Source of the DNA: an uncultured Clostridium sp.
Lineage (GTDB): Bacteria > Bacillota > Clostridia > TANB77 > CAG-508
Direction of reading: 5' to 3'
DNA length: 61,294 nucleotides
Assembly (NCBI GenBank): GCA_946565805.1
Contig: CAMNWO010000013.1
Span: 1 to 61,294, forward strand
Part shown: in pieces, positions 16,136 to 26,271 of the stretch
Layout of the letters: each line of letters opens with the position of its first letter
How positions within the stretch are numbered: the first letter of the stretch is position 1
Made by a program: the position numbers and the translations under genes
Notes under the pieces: generated by a model
Told to the model about the DNA's origin: nothing
Seen by the model: only the letters and a program-made list of their open reading frames with translations
The model's database searches: none

Positions 16136-16996
16136 CATATTTGTAAATTTTTATCAATAAATTCTTTTGTCTGTTTATATCCTAATTGATACAATTCATC
16201 AATTTTACTCATATCTAATAACCCAACTTTATCACTTTTTATTTTTAAAACATAGTCTGCTCCTTCCATCTCATAGTTTGAAAGCTCTCTCCCCAACAAA
16301 CTAATAGAACGACCTGCTACCTCTATTAAATTCTTATCACAATTTTGTTCTACTTCATCATCAAACATAATGCTTAATACCTTATCGGCTCCCAATGCTT
16401 TTACTTCTTTCCAAGGTACATTTTCACGGATTCCTCCATCAATTAATTTTATATTCTTATATTTGCAAGGGGAAAATACCACTGGATAACTACAACTTGC
16501 CCTAACAGCTTTTCCTAGGTTACTATCATTTATGTATTCTATTTGGTCAGAAAAAGTTTTCCTAGTTTGCAAAGAAGTAAAACAAAGTAGATTTCCATTG
16601 CACAAATCTACACTTGGAATGACTAATGGAAACTTAATGTCAGAAATATTATAGATTTCCTTTGTCTTTCCTATTCGATTCATCAGTTTTTCAATCGATT
16701 TTCCACTATTTAATCCATCAATTTGAATTTGCCCTGTAAAAAGCAATCCTATTATTAATTTAAAAATATTTTTAATGTCGACATATTTTATTTTCTTGCA
16801 ATATTTTTTAAATATTTGATACATCTCATCTGCTTTAAAATCCATTGCATATAAGCAAGCAATAATACTACCGTGAAGAGGTTCCTCCTACATATTCAAA
16901 TTTTATATTTTTTTCTTCTAATGCTTTAATGGCTCCTATATGAGCAGCTCCCTTTACGCCACCTCCAGCTAAACACAATCCAATTTTATGATTCAA
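16132..16996 (-). CDS. Patatin-like phospholipase, CGG +1 shift in the nucleophile motif
   Basis: This is a patatin-family lipid acyl hydrolase. The first 41 codons carry the oxyanion loop [14 protein letters not shown] and GTSS. Codon 42 is CGG (16871-16873), followed at once by TAG. Skipping the C gives [21 protein letters not shown], the G-x-S-x-G nucleophile elbow, and reading continues to the catalytic Asp in [11 protein letters not shown]. The recoded length is 287 aa, normal for a small bacterial patatin. The start is TTG at 16994-16996 with AGGAG 10 nt upstream. Read without the shift it would be a 41-residue stub plus an orphan C-terminal part, so it is either recoded or a pseudogene. 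Confidence 0.8.
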
Positions 16997-17141
16997 TTTC
17001 AGTTTTCTCCTTTCTTCTAATCACTTCTTACTAGATTTTATGAAGTCAAAAATTAAAATGTTCTCATTACTTTGATATACTATATCCTAATAGACATCAT
17101 GATTTTTTCCTCCGTCCCCAAAATCATCTCCAAAATCACCA

Positions 17142-17170
17142 TTGAAACATTTCTAATTTTGTGATATATT
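17142..17170 (+). promoter_or_regulatory. Promoter of the J-domain gene
   Basis: TTGAAA (17142-17147), 17 nt, TATATT (17165-17170) with extended TG at 17162-17163. Confidence 0.65.
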
Positions 17171-17195
17171 GTTTTTGAAAGGATTTTTTTGATTT

Positions 17196-17843
17196 ATGGA
17201 AAAAAAATATTATGATATTTTACAAGTGAATAAAAATGCTTCTCCTGAAATTATTGAAAAAGCCTATAAAGTGTTAGCTAAAAAGTATCATCCTGATTTA
17301 CAGCCAGAGGAAAATAAGAAACAGGCAGAAGATATTTTAAAGGAAATTAATGAAGCTTATGAAGTTTTATCAAATCCAGAAAAGAGACAAAATTATAATG
17401 CTTCACTTTTACAGGAAGAACAACAGAATCACGCATCTTATGGCTATGAAAAAAAAGTGGATACTACAAAGACATCATCCGCTTCTTCACAGAAATCTCA
17501 ACAGCATCATCCTAATAACTATGAAACAGAGAAGCAAAATCAAGTTTATCAAGAACAATTAAGATATGAGCAAGAACTGTCTTATCAAGAACAGTTGCAA
17601 CAAGCTAGACAAAAGGCTTATCATGATGCTTATATTCAAGATTTGAAGAACCGTGGTTATAAGATACGTTATAGGAAGTCTTTCAAGGATTATTTTAATA
17701 CTTTTATTGCTATTGTTTTAACTATTTTAGTTTTGTTTTTGATTTATCAAATCCCTTTTGTTAAGCATTTTTTTGCTGACTTGTATGAAGAAAATGGAAT
17801 TTTTCGCTTTTTAGTTGATATAATTATAAATTTTTTTAAATAA
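17196..17843 (+). CDS. J-domain (DnaJ-like) membrane protein
   Basis: Residues 1-65 are a J domain: [20 protein letters not shown], the HPD triad in KKYHPDL, and [19 protein letters not shown] domains stimulate DnaK ATPase. There is no Gly/Phe region, zinc finger or client-binding domain. Instead a Gln-rich linker (about 75-150) leads to one hydrophobic segment near residues 170-190 and an aromatic C-terminus, so this is a membrane-tethered co-chaperone rather than canonical DnaJ. The ATG at 17196 follows AAAGGA by about 12 nt. Flanked by its own promoter and terminator. Confidence 0.85.
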   Translation: MEKKYYDILQVNKNASPEIIEKAYKVLAKKYHPDLQPEENKKQAEDILKEINEAYEVLSNPEKRQNYNASLLQEEQQNHASYGYEKKVDTTKTSSASSQKSQQHHPNNYETEKQNQVYQEQLRYEQELSYQEQLQQARQKAYHDAYIQDLKNRGYKIRYRKSFKDYFNTFIAIVLTILVLFLIYQIPFVKHFFADLYEENGIFRFLVDIIINFFK

Positions 17844-17847
17844 TTTG

Positions 17848-17882
17848 AAAAACTGGGTAAGCTTAATTGCTCCCCAGTTTTT
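17848..17882. terminator. Terminator of the J-domain gene
   Basis: AAAAACTGGG (17848-17857) pairs with CCCAGTTTTT (17873-17882); it works in both directions. Confidence 0.8.
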
Positions 17883-17912
17883 CCTTCTGAATTTCAAAAG
17901 TTTTTGTTGTCT

Positions 17913-18170
17913 TTAATTTTTCAGTTTTTTTACCATTCGATATATTATTACAGCTATTACAATCACTGCTATGATTGTAAATTTGTGAATAATAATATTC
18001 CCTACCACAATTGCTAAAAACGCAATTAGTAATATCTTTATCATCTTCCTCCGGCGTTCTTCTTCTGCCATAGTTTTTTTGCTTTTTACTATCAGCATAA
18101 TAATGCCTAATAGCAATAAAACTAACAAATTGAAACCTACTGCAATTATAGAACTTACAAACTGCAACAT
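17913..18170 (-). CDS. Small two-helix membrane protein containing an in-frame CGG
   Basis: An 85-residue protein has two hydrophobic segments (about 7-28 and 44-75) around a charged loop EEERRRK. AAAGGAGG precedes the ATG at 18170, which selects this frame over a longer overlapping one. The function is unknown. Codon 40 is CGG (18051-18053), the only in-frame CGG in the window that is not at an obvious frameshift. If it also shifted +1, the product would end after GGR at a TGA (18041-18043) that overlaps an ATG (18042-18044) beginning the second helix as a 43-residue protein. Either one 85-aa or two coupled 42/43-aa proteins are possible. Confidence 0.65.
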   Translation of the reverse strand: MLQFVSSIIAVGFNLLVLLLLGIIMLIVKSKKTMAEEERRRKMIKILLIAFLAIVVGNIIIHKFTIIAVIVIAVIIYRMVKKLKN

Positions 18171-18271
18171 TTTGACAACCTCCTTTTATAAAAAAAGTGT
18201 TTACTTGTTCCATTTGTTATTTTATCATATTTTACATAAGATTACAAGCTTTTAAAAATTTTATCTCTATT

Positions 18272-19399
18272 TTATTCAAAACTGAATGATATCACAAAAT
18301 TATTATCTTCTTTTAATTGCATTATAATTGTTAAATCTTTTTGTTCAGCAGCTTTACTATTACTTTCTGCTATTTTAGTTTTATAAACATAAAATTTTCC
18401 TTGTTCTTGAACTTTTCCTCCTGCCACTTCTATATTATACTCAAAAAAATTCTTATCAATAAATTCTTTAAATTGACTTAATGTTGTAAAATTCTTTTCT
18501 TTAAATGTTGAATCTAGCAATTTATAGGCATGTTCATAATCTTTTGTATTTATCATTGATAAAAATATATAAATATTCGACATCACTTTTTCTTTTTCAT
18601 TTAACTTAGCATAATTTTTATCATAGTCTGCTACTTTTATTGTATAACTATCTAATCTAATTTTATAATTCATAACACCTGTAGCAATAATTGTATAAGA
18701 ATGATTAAAAGTATCTACTAATGTATATTCTATATAGTCATCAAAATGCTGAACAGAATATTTTGATAATACACTCTCTTTTATTTGTATTTTCAGTTTA
18801 TTTACATACTTTTCAAAATCTGAATAATTAGGAAATCTCTCTTTCTTGTAAGTTTCTTCTATCAATTTATATGCTTCTTTTGGTTTATTGATTTGCAATT
18901 CACTAAATCTTTCTAAATAAATCCTACACATTTTCTCTTCTGTAATGGTAAGATACTCAAATCCATCTTTACTATTTTGCTTCATTTCCGCTGGCTTTAT
19001 GTTTCCTTCTTTAGCCATCTCGAATGTTTTACTATCTATTGCTTGAATATCATACTGTAAACTATCCTTATTTATTGTCACCTTATAATAAGCATCCTCA
19101 CCCTGGATAATGTAAGTTTCTATTGTTATTCCTTCTAGCCAATAGATATCTCTTGCTTTAAATTTTTCATTTACTTGTTCTTGTAAACAATTTTCTACAG
19201 AGAAAAACTTACTTGGATCTTTTAGTTCTTTTACTTGATATTCTACTATCTCTTCCTTTTTTTTATTTTCTTCTAATACATTCATATTTTCTTCTTTTTT
19301 CTTATCTTGACTTTTTAGTATTACTAAAATAATTATAACAATCGTAAGGATAACAATAACAGATATTAATATTTTTGTTATCTTTTTTGAATGGCTCAT
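18272..19399 (-). CDS. Membrane-anchored NTF2-like protein, module A
   Basis: There is an N-terminal membrane helix (residues 8-29), an acidic linker, then an extracellular part that looks like repeated NTF2-like folds. The motif FFSVENCLQEQ is matched by FFTVASCVSQY in the protein at 27002. Two later segments of the form AYKLIEETYKKERF and AYKLLDSTFKEKNF also recur there. The two are paralogs (375 and 422 aa). It is the last gene of the secretion locus, 15 bp downstream of the PrgK-like gene, so it is probably an envelope component comparable to VirB8/TcpC. That role is inference; no name is assigned. Confidence 0.75.
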   Translation of the reverse strand: MSHSKKITKILISVIVILTIVIIILVILKSQDKKKEENMNVLEENKKKEEIVEYQVKELKDPSKFFSVENCLQEQVNEKFKARDIYWLEGITIETYIIQGEDAYYKVTINKDSLQYDIQAIDSKTFEMAKEGNIKPAEMKQNSKDGFEYLTITEEKMCRIYLERFSELQINKPKEAYKLIEETYKKERFPNYSDFEKYVNKLKIQIKESVLSKYSVQHFDDYIEYTLVDTFNHSYTIIATGVMNYKIRLDSYTIKVADYDKNYAKLNEKEKVMSNIYIFLSMINTKDYEHAYKLLDSTFKEKNFTTLSQFKEFIDKNFFEYNIEVAGGKVQEQGKFYVYKTKIAESNSKAAEQKDLTIIMQLKEDNNFVISFSFE

Positions 19400-19414
19400 A
19401 AATTTCTCTCCTTA

Positions 19415-21394
19415 TTACTTAATTGCTTGAAACATCTGTGTCATATACCCTATAGTAGTGTCTATCCATCCTCCTGGTACAGTTGAATTTTCACAATATA
19501 TTTTTCCAATTTCAGAAACAGTATATCTTCCCTCTGTAAAATAATGATGTTTTACTGCTATTTGTTTGTAGAATTCTTCAATAGACTGTTTGACTGATGT
19601 ATAAGTTTCAAATCTGCCATGTTTTCTTCCACAAGTACATTCTATGTTAAACCAATTATTTTTACCATCTATTGCATGTCCTTCTCTACCAGCGCTCGTT
19701 TCCGAAATAGAAACCGCTGCTGCAAAAATAGCATTTACTTTATATTGATTTTGTAAGTCTAAAAATTCTTGCGTATGTTTTTCTAATTCTTGACTTCCAG
19801 TATATCCTTTAAATGCCTTTTTTAAAGTTTCTATATCAGTTATAACAATATTGGAAGATGACTTTTCAATATGTACAATATAGTCACCCTCTCCTACAGA
19901 TATCAATTCATTAGGATAAAATATTTTTAAGTCTATGCTCGTTTTTCCATAGTCTGTATTAGTAGCTTTATATAGTAGGTATTTTACAGTATCTAACATA
20001 TCTTTTGTATTTGGATTTTTTTCTATCAACTCGAATAACCAACTCGCTACATTTAATATATTACTTCTATTTTTTTCATATTCTTGACGGTTAAATAATA
20101 TTACAAAATTTAATTCGTCCCCTTTTGTTTCTGTCTTTTCTCTTATTGTTGGCGTTCCTGCTGTATAAGTTTTAGTTTTTACTCGATTTGTTACATTATC
20201 ACAAATATCGATATCTTTATCATAATATTTAACAAGTTCTATAGTAGAATTTTGATTATCATGTTCACAGTGAAATTTCTTAGCTTCTCCTGTTCGATTT
20301 GGTATTTCAGGATAATTCTCATTCTCTTTGGTTATTTGATTTTTTTCTTCTGTTTCTTTGTTCTCTTCTTGTATATCATTATTTTCATAATCTACAATCC
20401 ATACATTTGCTTTTGTTAAAATCCCTACTGCTGTATTAGTCGTTGTTACAACTGTTTTGGTATAATGATACTCATTTGTTTCCCAAGGATCGTGTACACA
20501 ATTTAATTCTGCTTTTGTTTGTTCTTTACGATGCCATTCATCAATATCAGTATTTACTACTGTATTATCATGTATCGTAATTTGTATATCACTTTCATAA
20601 ATTAAATCTGCTAGAGCAAATACAAATTCTTTGTCTTCCCCTACTACTAAAAACGACCATAATAAATCAAAAGGCATTGTATAAGGTTTAACCATTTCTT
20701 CATAATTGATATTTGTTGTTGTCATTTCGTATTGTGTATTTTTCCCATTCTTTACCTCAGGATCATTTCCTTCTATCGTTGTATCGATTTGTTTTGATGT
20801 AGCAATTGTAACTACATAGCCTTCTTTGTCTTCTTTTTTGTTTAATGTGAAATAAGATAATGCTTTTTTGTTTTTATCTTTAATCCATTTATTAAATGTT
20901 TCTGGATCTACATAAGTTAATGTACTATCTCCTCTTTTAAATTTTATAATCCCTTGTAATTCATCTGAATTATTAATAATCGTTTCCCATTCTATTTTTT
21001 TATCTGGATTACTTCGAGTGTCTGGATATTTAGTTACAATTTCTGCTTTCATCAATCTTGCTAATTCTTCTGGTGTATCTAAATATTCCTCTACTCTAGC
21101 ACCATTTGCTTTCATTTTATCCCATAATTCTTGTGCTGAATTTGTAGCTTTTAGTGTTCCATCTGTTTGTGGTGTAACCTGATTAACATAGGTTGAAACT
21201 ACATATGGTACACTACTATTGTCATTTTCTCTTCTTTCTCCATCTCCTAATGTCAAAAAATATACAAAGGCAGCTAATAAAATAGAAGCTGGTATAATTG
21301 AAGCAAATACTATTTTAATAACAATAAGAATTACTTTTAAAATAACTTTTACTGCTTTTTTTATTACTTCTTTTACTTTCTCTCCATCTTCCAT
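19415..21394 (-). CDS. PrgK-like cell-wall hydrolase with glucosaminidase domain, module A
   Basis: A cytosolic N-terminus is followed by a membrane helix (about 27-49) and a long extracellular region shared with the gene at 28288 (QELWDKM, EELARLMKAE, YTMPFDLLWSFLVVGEDKEF, NTDIDEWH, VASWLFELIE, KYLLYKAT). The C-terminal 130 residues are a GH73-type glucosaminidase: VNAIFAAAVSISETSAG carries the catalytic Glu, with NNWFNIEC and YTVSEIGKIYC after. Such hydrolases open peptidoglycan for Gram-positive type IV secretion channels (VirB1/PrgK role). At 659 aa it lacks the extra domains of its paralog. It lies 25 bp after the VirB8-like gene in a compact operon. Confidence 0.8.
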   Translation of the reverse strand: MEDGEKVKEVIKKAVKVILKVILIVIKIVFASIIPASILLAAFVYFLTLGDGERRENDNSSVPYVVSTYVNQVTPQTDGTLKATNSAQELWDKMKANGARVEEYLDTPEELARLMKAEIVTKYPDTRSNPDKKIEWETIINNSDELQGIIKFKRGDSTLTYVDPETFNKWIKDKNKKALSYFTLNKKEDKEGYVVTIATSKQIDTTIEGNDPEVKNGKNTQYEMTTTNINYEEMVKPYTMPFDLLWSFLVVGEDKEFVFALADLIYESDIQITIHDNTVVNTDIDEWHRKEQTKAELNCVHDPWETNEYHYTKTVVTTTNTAVGILTKANVWIVDYENNDIQEENKETEEKNQITKENENYPEIPNRTGEAKKFHCEHDNQNSTIELVKYYDKDIDICDNVTNRVKTKTYTAGTPTIREKTETKGDELNFVILFNRQEYEKNRSNILNVASWLFELIEKNPNTKDMLDTVKYLLYKATNTDYGKTSIDLKIFYPNELISVGEGDYIVHIEKSSSNIVITDIETLKKAFKGYTGSQELEKHTQEFLDLQNQYKVNAIFAAAVSISETSAGREGHAIDGKNNWFNIECTCGRKHGRFETYTSVKQSIEEFYKQIAVKHHYFTEGRYTVSEIGKIYCENSTVPGGWIDTTIGYMTQMFQAIK

Positions 21395-21419
21395 CTATTC
21401 CCCTCCCATTTTACTACAT

Positions 21420-22319
21420 TTATAAATTTACTACCAATCGAAATGGACTTTGTTCTTCTCTTATCTTTAAATCAGGAAGAATCATTGCTCTTATCGCCTT
21501 TGTTGATATATATTTGCTATAAAATTTAACAGCTATTGTTCTTACATGTCCAGCTTCTATTGTTAGCATTGGCTCTGTCAATTCATTCATATAAGCTGGA
21601 TAATTTAATCCATTCTCATCTTGTAAATATAGCGTTTTTAGCTGAATTTTCTCTTCATTTTTGTTAGTTACTTTTATTGTATAAATTTCATAATCCATAT
21701 ATTGATATTTTTCTAGCACTTGTACTTTAAGATTTAACTTTTCAGCTTCTTGTTCTAGTTTTGATTTTCCAATATACTGATTAATATTTAATTTATACTG
21801 TTCTTCTTCCTTTTTTACTGTAATGTAGTCTTGCTTCGTATATCCTTCATTACTTTTTCCTGTTTCTAATAAATTATCTACTATTTTTATTTTATAAGTA
21901 TTGCCTGTCCAATTTTCGATAGAACAAGTTTTATTTCCACCTTGAAAATTTGGCTTATAATATTGCTTTTCAAAATCTTCTACTGTTTGGTATATTTGTT
22001 CTTTACAATCATCTGTTAATAATTCATAAGCTTTTGGTAAGTTTTTTTCATTGCAATAAGAAAGGAATTGATCAATTGTTTCTACTCTGTTTTTTAAAAT
22101 TTTTGTTGCAATAGTTTCTCCGCTTACCGTTGATTCATTAGTCGTTAACTTCGATGTATTCTGATTTAAATTTATTTTCAAATTATTATTTGCCATTGCT
22201 TTTTGTTTCTCACCCTGTGATAGAAATAAATGTCCCATTAAAAAAAGAAAGGAAATAACAATAATAACTCCTCCTATTGTCTTTCTATTCTGTCTACAAT
22301 ATCTCATGAAATTATGCAT
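21420..22319 (-). CDS. VirB8/NTF2-like membrane protein, module A
   Basis: This protein has a single N-terminal membrane helix after HNFMRYCRQNRKT, then an NTF2-like domain (IDQFLSYCNEKNLPKAYELL...DDCKEQIYQTVEDFEKQYY) and a C-terminal beta-rich domain (ITVKKEEEQY; LTEPMLTIEAGHVRTIAVKF). The paralog at 31640 matches throughout, including DNLLETGKSNEGYTKQDY. The start at 22319 is chosen because GGAGGG lies inside the longer frame, about 8 nt before this ATG; the paralog has the same arrangement. It probably forms the periplasm-facing scaffold of the channel (VirB8 or TcpC role, inferred). Confidence 0.75.
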   Translation of the reverse strand: MHNFMRYCRQNRKTIGGVIIVISFLFLMGHLFLSQGEKQKAMANNNLKINLNQNTSKLTTNESTVSGETIATKILKNRVETIDQFLSYCNEKNLPKAYELLTDDCKEQIYQTVEDFEKQYYKPNFQGGNKTCSIENWTGNTYKIKIVDNLLETGKSNEGYTKQDYITVKKEEEQYKLNINQYIGKSKLEQEAEKLNLKVQVLEKYQYMDYEIYTIKVTNKNEEKIQLKTLYLQDENGLNYPAYMNELTEPMLTIEAGHVRTIAVKFYSKYISTKAIRAMILPDLKIREEQSPFRLVVNL

Positions 22320-22341
22320 CGTTATTCCCTCCATTTTTTAA

Positions 22342-24571
22342 TTAATTTTCTTCATCTTCCTCTAGCTCTTTATATAAATTTTTATAATACGCATTTGTTT
22401 CTATTTCTTCTTGTTCTTCTTTGTTATTCTCCAATTCTTTATCATATGCCTTTTTTACTTCTGGACTTATTTTATCACTTAGTTTACGATTCATTGCTGT
22501 TTTTCCTGCTACATAACCGCCAGCAATTCCCGCAGATATTGCTGTTGCTATCTTTTCTGGATCTCCTGTTACTGCTGTTGCTGCTGTACCTGCTATAGCT
22601 GCTGCTCCTCCTACAGCAATCCCTGTAGCAATTCCTTTTAATGTTCTCGGTGTTGCTTTTAAGATACGTTTTCCTGCCACTTTGGTTGCTGCCTTAATCG
22701 CCCTACCTTGTCTTGCTAAGTTCATGACTTTTTTACTTCCACTTAATTTTCTTGTTTTAAGAGTTTCACCTGTGGTATTTCCTGCTATTCCTTGCTTCCA
22801 TATATCTGGTTGTAAACCTAATGTTCTTATTTTCTCTTGATCAATTTCCTCTTGTTTTAAATCAAATTGTGGATTAAATGTTGTGCTATTCGCTTCTTTC
22901 TCATCTTTCTTTTCTAATATATCTTCTGGCATGTCTACACTATGTATTTTATAATTATTAGAAGTTTCCTCTGCTTCTTGCTCTTTTTCTGTGTTCTTTC
23001 TTTTGTTCCTTCCTGCCATTCCTGTTAGTTTATGAATACCTCCCATCATAGCTGCTGTTACAGCAGTATTTCCAATTGTTCCTGGTGTTTTGGCTCTTTC
23101 AAATCCAAATAAGTTTCTTAGTAATTTTTCTGCTGGTAGCATAAAGGAAAGGGCAACAATACTATATACAATATTTTTTCCCATCATTGAAAACGCAGAT
23201 GACACTAAAATATAATATAAAAGTAAGTGCATTGGTTGTATTAATAAATTGAAAATATATTCTTTAAACCATGTATTAAATCCTTGTGCTCTTCCATCGT
23301 TTATTTTGTCTATACAATAAGTAAGTGCTACCAAAGGAGATATTACAGTCAAAAATGCCATATATAAAAATCTCTTAAAATACATAAAAGTGAACATAAT
23401 AGTAAGAACTACTAGTATTAGAAAGCAAATTACTTCTCCTACATATCTCATTCCTGCTGTTTGCATTTGTAGTGTCACTCTTAAATATCCCATTAAATTT
23501 GTATTCCAAGCATAATTTTTATCTGTCTCTATTACATATTCTTTTAATTCCATTTCTTCAAACGCTTCTTTTAGCGTTTCATCTTTCGGTAACAATACAC
23601 TATAATATTCTAACGGTTCAGCTGATTCTACCATGTCCGTTATTTTTTCTACAATTGCAACGGAAAAAGCCATAATATAATGCATTAAAAATAACAAACA
23701 TAATCCCATAAACCAATCTACCAGCATTTGCTTATATTTTGCTTTATCACTTGCAACAGTGGATAATAAAATTCTAATTCCTATATATACTAATATGGAT
23801 AACATAGCTACAATACAAATATTTCGAATGGTCTTATACCATCTACCTATTGTGCGAGTGATTTCACGTTGCATTTCATCTCCTGCAGATGCTAAATGTC
23901 CTCTTATACTATTTCCATTCTCATCTTTAAATAATTCTTTTCCATTTTCATCTTCATAATATTGTATTTTTATATTTTTATGTTTTTCTGAAGTCCATGT
24001 TTTAATTTCTTTGTTTTTAAAGAAATTAACATCAAATACAGCAATTCTTCCTTTAAAAATTTCCTCTGGCGTGTAAGAATAAGTTGGTAAATATAGTGTC
24101 ACTGGCAACATATTAGCTCCAAACCAGGAAAGAGTGGTTTTTACAGCTCCTTCTCCATATAGAACATCCATTACCTTATTTACTCCCTCTGGAAGATCTA
24201 CAAGATTTTCTGATATTGATTCTGATAATATTGTATTATAAGTATATAGTTCCATAAGAAGTAGTCCTGTTGCACCACCAAATCCCCACATTGTTAACAC
24301 TGTTCTTCCTATTGTTTCTAAATTACCTGCTCTTGTTTTAATTGGTATTAATACATCTCCTTGTGTTCCTAATATGGAAGAATGTAAAATATACATAGCT
24401 CCATCTCCGTAAAGCTACTAATAATGACGCTACTGGACTAACTAATTTACCTCCAAACTCTAATGCATCAGCAGCATGCACCGTTCTAGCCGTTGCGTAT
24501 TGAATGGAGAATATAATTAGAAAAGAAATCACTAGTTTTTTCCATATGCCTTCCTTTGTAAAAATCTTCAT
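22342..24571 (-). CDS. TrbL/VirB6-like channel protein, module A, CGG +1 shift
   Basis: This is a polytopic inner-membrane channel protein of type IV secretion systems. The first 54 residues (MKIFTKEGIWKKLV...LEFGGKLVSPVASLLVAL) align with the start of the module B paralog at 32600. Codon 55 is CGG (24407-24409, TTA CGG A). Skipping the C gives LGDGAMYILHSSIL, matching LSDGIMEIIGNAIM of the paralog, and the frame then runs to 22342. The recoded length is 742 aa. Shared channel features are TLYLPTYSYTPEEIFKGRI, IRILLSTVASDKAKYKQML and YIFNLLIQPMHLLLYYIL. A soluble Glu/Lys-rich tail follows. Without recoding it would be a 77-residue stub. Confidence 0.82.
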
Positions 24572-24600
24572 TTAATATGAATCCCCCTTTTATTTTGTTT

Positions 24601-26271
24601 CTATATGATTTTGTTAAAAAGTTTACCTTGCCATTTTTTAACACATCGGTCAATCACAAAAAAGACAACTGCAAAAACTATCATCTCAGCTAATAGGGCT
24701 ACTCTTAAATCAATTCCTTCCAACCACTTAGCAACATACATTAAAAATAGCACATTTATAATCATAAAAGCATATTGGAAAAACTTATTACTACTTTTTT
24801 TAACAACCGAATAAGCTGTATCCCAATCCAAATTTGGTCGTCTCAAATCTACTATTAACATGAGATAGCTATTAATACTATTTATTAATATAGAAATAGC
24901 AAATATCATAATCAAAGAAATGATATCAAATATAGGCATTATATATCCAACTATTCCTAATACAATAAAAGAAACAACTGTATTTAATAAAATTTGAGGA
25001 ACACTTTTATATTGAAATTGTTGATAGAAAGAAATTGGTATTTGTTTCATAAAAATTGCACTTTTTCCTTCTCTTGAAATCGCTGTTAAAGAAATATTAG
25101 AAATTGAAAATAATACTTGTAACGCAATTAATAAATAACATACGATTTCTATATTTAAGGATATATTCTGTAATTCCTCACGAATAGTTTCATCTTTCAT
25201 AACCTCTGTTAAAATAGGCAATATAGCTATTACTCCAATGACACCTGTTATTACAATTATTGTGACTGGAAAAATACATTGCATAAAAAATGCAGGCTCT
25301 TTCCATAACATTTTTAATTCTTTTAAGATATAAGCTTTTCGAATACTATGCCTTTTAAGAGAGTATTTGATCTCTCCTCTTTTTTTAGAAGATTTCGTTT
25401 TACTCACCATGCTTTTTAAAATATCTTTTATATATGTCACTTTTCCAATCGCAAGAAAAATGATAGCAGCAATTCCATTACAACAAATTAGCTTTGCTAA
25501 GGATACTAATGCCGTTATACTATTGGTAGGATTAGATAGTATTGCTATACTTGGATTTATCACAAGAAAGTTTTTTCCTATTATTTTAGTTTTTTCACTA
25601 AAAGTCATAATTTGCTCAAAAGATTGTTGATCACTTTCTATTTTGAATAGTCCATTCATTACAACAATTTCTAAAGAAACGAATACTACCATCAAAACCA
25701 TTGCTATTAATATTTGGAAGATTTCTTTGTTTCTCACAAATTTTACTATTCTCATGATTAACAATACCAAAATACTTACTAGTAATGCTAAAGAAATAGG
25801 AAAAATAGCTAAGATAAGAATCTCCCAAAAATAAAATAAAAACGGTGCTTGCGTTAATGAACCATATAAAGTTAATGGTACTAATCCTAATATTCCTTCT
25901 GTTAGATATAACATTCCTAACATTGTATTGAATTTAGCTATTAATAATTCAGTTGGTTTAATTGGCATATATAAAACATTTTCTAAGTCTTTTGAAAAAA
26001 AGAAAATATTAGCACACATTAGAATAGATTGGAATAACAGAAACATAGCTAATATAAAAAAGTATAAACTCAAAAATATTTCCGCTTGTCCCATTCTTTT
26101 TAAGAATGTAATGATTTCATAACTAACATAAGTCATACCCAAAAAAATGATAATCATTAACCAAAAAAATATTGACTTTTTATTTACTTTCTTTTTTTCA
26201 GAATCGAAAATAGAAAAGTTTTGATAATATTCTTTCGTAAATACTTTTGTTAAACTTATTATTTTATTCAT
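24601..26271 (-). CDS. ABC exporter permease (ABC-2 type)
   Basis: A 556-residue membrane protein has about twelve hydrophobic segments and no nucleotide-binding domain. It overlaps the 3' end of the ABC ATPase gene by 8 bp, so the two are translationally coupled. Its layout (short cytosolic start, pairs of helices, a central soluble loop KTKSSKKRGEIKYSLKR) fits the putative ABC exporter family found in Clostridia. The substrate is unknown. The pair is embedded between the two halves of the secretion locus, which may mean co-regulation or a chance insertion. Confidence 0.8.
   Translation of the reverse strand: MNKIISLTKVFTKEYYQNFSIFDSEKKKVNKKSIFFWLMIIIFLGMTYVSYEIITFLKRMGQAEIFLSLYFFILAMFLLFQSILMCANIFFFSKDLENVLYMPIKPTELLIAKFNTMLGMLYLTEGILGLVPLTLYGSLTQAPFLFYFWEILILAIFPISLALLVSILVLLIMRIVKFVRNKEIFQILIAMVLMVVFVSLEIVVMNGLFKIESDQQSFEQIMTFSEKTKIIGKNFLVINPSIAILSNPTNSITALVSLAKLICCNGIAAIIFLAIGKVTYIKDILKSMVSKTKSSKKRGEIKYSLKRHSIRKAYILKELKMLWKEPAFFMQCIFPVTIIVITGVIGVIAILPILTEVMKDETIREELQNISLNIEIVCYLLIALQVLFSISNISLTAISREGKSAIFMKQIPISFYQQFQYKSVPQILLNTVVSFIVLGIVGYIMPIFDIISLIMIFAISILINSINSYLMLIVDLRRPNLDWDTAYSVVKKSSNKFFQYAFMIINVLFLMYVAKWLEGIDLRVALLAEMIVFAVVFFVIDRCVKKWQGKLFNKII

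Noticed and set aside
17863..18213. Alternative 116-codon leftward ORF overlapping the two-helix membrane gene
   Set aside because: It lacks a ribosome site and has a Cys/Asn-rich composition without any pattern. The 17913-18170 frame has AAAGGAGG and clear membrane helices.
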